Below, piece by piece: positions 27,486 to 27,783 of a stretch of 27,783 nucleotides of DNA (positions are counted from its first letter, which is position 1; each line of letters starts with the position of its first letter). Made by a program: the position numbers and the translations under genes. Under the pieces are notes generated by a model, which saw nothing but the letters and a program-made list of their open reading frames with translations, was not told where the DNA came from and did not search any database. The stretch comes from a virus. The stretch covers positions 1 to 27,783 of IMG/VR virus record IMGVR_UViG_3300022752_000310; one strand, given 5' to 3'.

Positions 27486-27493
27486 GTTTAAAC
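27486..27493. repeat. GTTTAAAC copy 9 (intergenic)
   Basis: Exact palindrome just after the C-rich tract in the noncoding region, flanked by ACTC rather than GC. Confidence 0.8.
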
Positions 27494-27503
27494 ACTCAAG
27501 CAT

Positions 27504-27549
27504 TGCCCGCACTGCTGCCGATAGTTGAAAGTTCAACCAATCACGGGCA
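27504..27549. promoter_or_regulatory. Nested dyads TGCCCG..GTTGAA-AG-TTCAAC..CGGGCA
   Basis: An inner 14-bp dyad (27524-27537) lies inside an outer pair TGCCCG (27504-27509) and CGGGCA (27544-27549). The arrangement resembles operator sites for a dimeric regulator; no regulator gene is in the window. Confidence 0.5.
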
Positions 27550-27617
27550 GCGCTGCAATCTGCTGCCAATCGGTAACATGCAAAAAACCCAATAAAATCA
27601 CAGACAATCTCACAACC

Positions 27618-27665
27618 GCGTTTTACCAAATCTCATAAAAGCATTGTTTTATACTGCTTTTTCGC
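27618..27665. repeat. Long direct repeat, copy A
   Basis: Reads GCGTTTTACCAAA, then CTCATAAAAGCATTGTTTTA, then TACTGCTTTTTCGC. It matches copy B (27733-27782) along its whole length with a few substitutions and indels. It also contains AAAAGCA/TGCTTTT, a seven-base-pair stem followed by Ts. Confidence 0.75.
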
Positions 27666-27732
27666 TTGTTACTCACTTTCCAATTTCATGGCGTGAGAGG
27701 TTGCAGCGTGGCACGGCGTGGGAATCGGTGAG

Positions 27733-27782
27733 GCGGTTTTACCAAAACACTCAAAAAGCCAGTGTTTTACACTGCTTTTTGC
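27733..27782. repeat. Long direct repeat, copy B
   Basis: Reads GCGGTTTTACCAAAACACTC, then AAAAAGCCAGTGTTTTACAC, then TGCTTTTTGC, up to the window edge. Its inner part forms a terminator-like hairpin (CAAAAAG, bulged C, CAGTG with CACTG, CTTTTTG; loop TTTTA). More copies may lie beyond the edge. Confidence 0.75.
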
Positions 27783-27783
27783 G

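Larger units (their letters stand above)
27013..27783. other. Noncoding right-end region
   Basis: About 770 bases without a credible gene. It holds the terL leader dyads, an AT-repeat inverted repeat, a GGTGCT hairpin, a CACTGC cluster, a C-rich tract (27463-27480), one GTTTAAAC, a nested dyad and two long direct repeats. Short frames here have Cys-rich or low-complexity translations and no ribosome sites. The mix suggests promoters plus a packaging or replication site. Confidence 0.6.

Noticed and set aside
223-27493. GTTTAAAC copies as a CRISPR array
   Set aside because: Copies are single, widely and irregularly spaced and mostly inside genes; there is no repeat-spacer pattern.
27282-27629. 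Short frames on both strands in the right-end region
   Set aside because: Translations are Cys/His/Thr-rich and repeat-driven, starts lack ribosome sites, and the DNA is full of dyads.
27013-27783. tRNA gene in the noncoding region
   Set aside because: Several hairpins are present, but I found no set of stems with a T-loop GTTCGA-type motif that would make a cloverleaf.

Overview
This window looks like the late (structural and lysis) half of a tailed phage that infects an actinobacterium. All confident genes lie on the minus strand and read from right to left: terminase, portal, internal virion proteins, scaffold, major capsid protein, small head/accessory genes, head-tail adaptor, tail fibre, tail-tip paralogues, a large minor tail protein, then lysis genes. 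Many small proteins resemble families I know from actinobacteriophages. The base composition is moderate to AT-leaning, so a low-GC actinobacterium such as a freshwater planktonic lineage is plausible, but this is inference. I see no tape-measure protein, major tail tube, sheath or baseplate. That, together with an apparent N4-gp56-type capsid protein and a 1,945-residue internal virion protein, suggests a short-tailed (podovirus-like) particle.

Layout: 27013-27783 is noncoding and packed with inverted repeats, a CACTGC cluster and a 48-50 bp direct repeat; it probably carries the leader, promoters and possibly the packaging or replication signals. 23309-27000 holds terL (with an N-terminal HTH) and portal. 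12962-23296 holds a 52-aa basic protein, a 151-aa protein, the giant protein (with an ADP-ribosyltransferase-like region), a 131-aa protein and two architecturally related proteins sharing a short repeat module. 11174-12839 is scaffold and capsid. 9203-11110 is a run of tiny, overlapping, strongly charged genes. 8313-9206 is a connector/adaptor. 3158-8304 is the fibre and tail-tip module, visibly more AT-rich around 3.5-5 kb. 1178-3148 is a minor tail protein. 240-1159 holds a small membrane protein, an M15-type endolysin and a holin-like protein. A bidirectional terminator (172-222) separates this operon from the end of a convergent plus-strand gene (2-121).

Most genes are joined by TAATG, ATGA or GTGA overlaps, so the region looks like one long translationally coupled late operon. 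The most striking unexplained signals are nine exact copies of the palindrome GTTTAAAC, seven of them extended to GTTTAAACGC and sitting inside genes in more than one reading frame; the dyad-rich leader before terL; and the repeated GSGT..DPL..G..F module found in two neighbouring virion genes.
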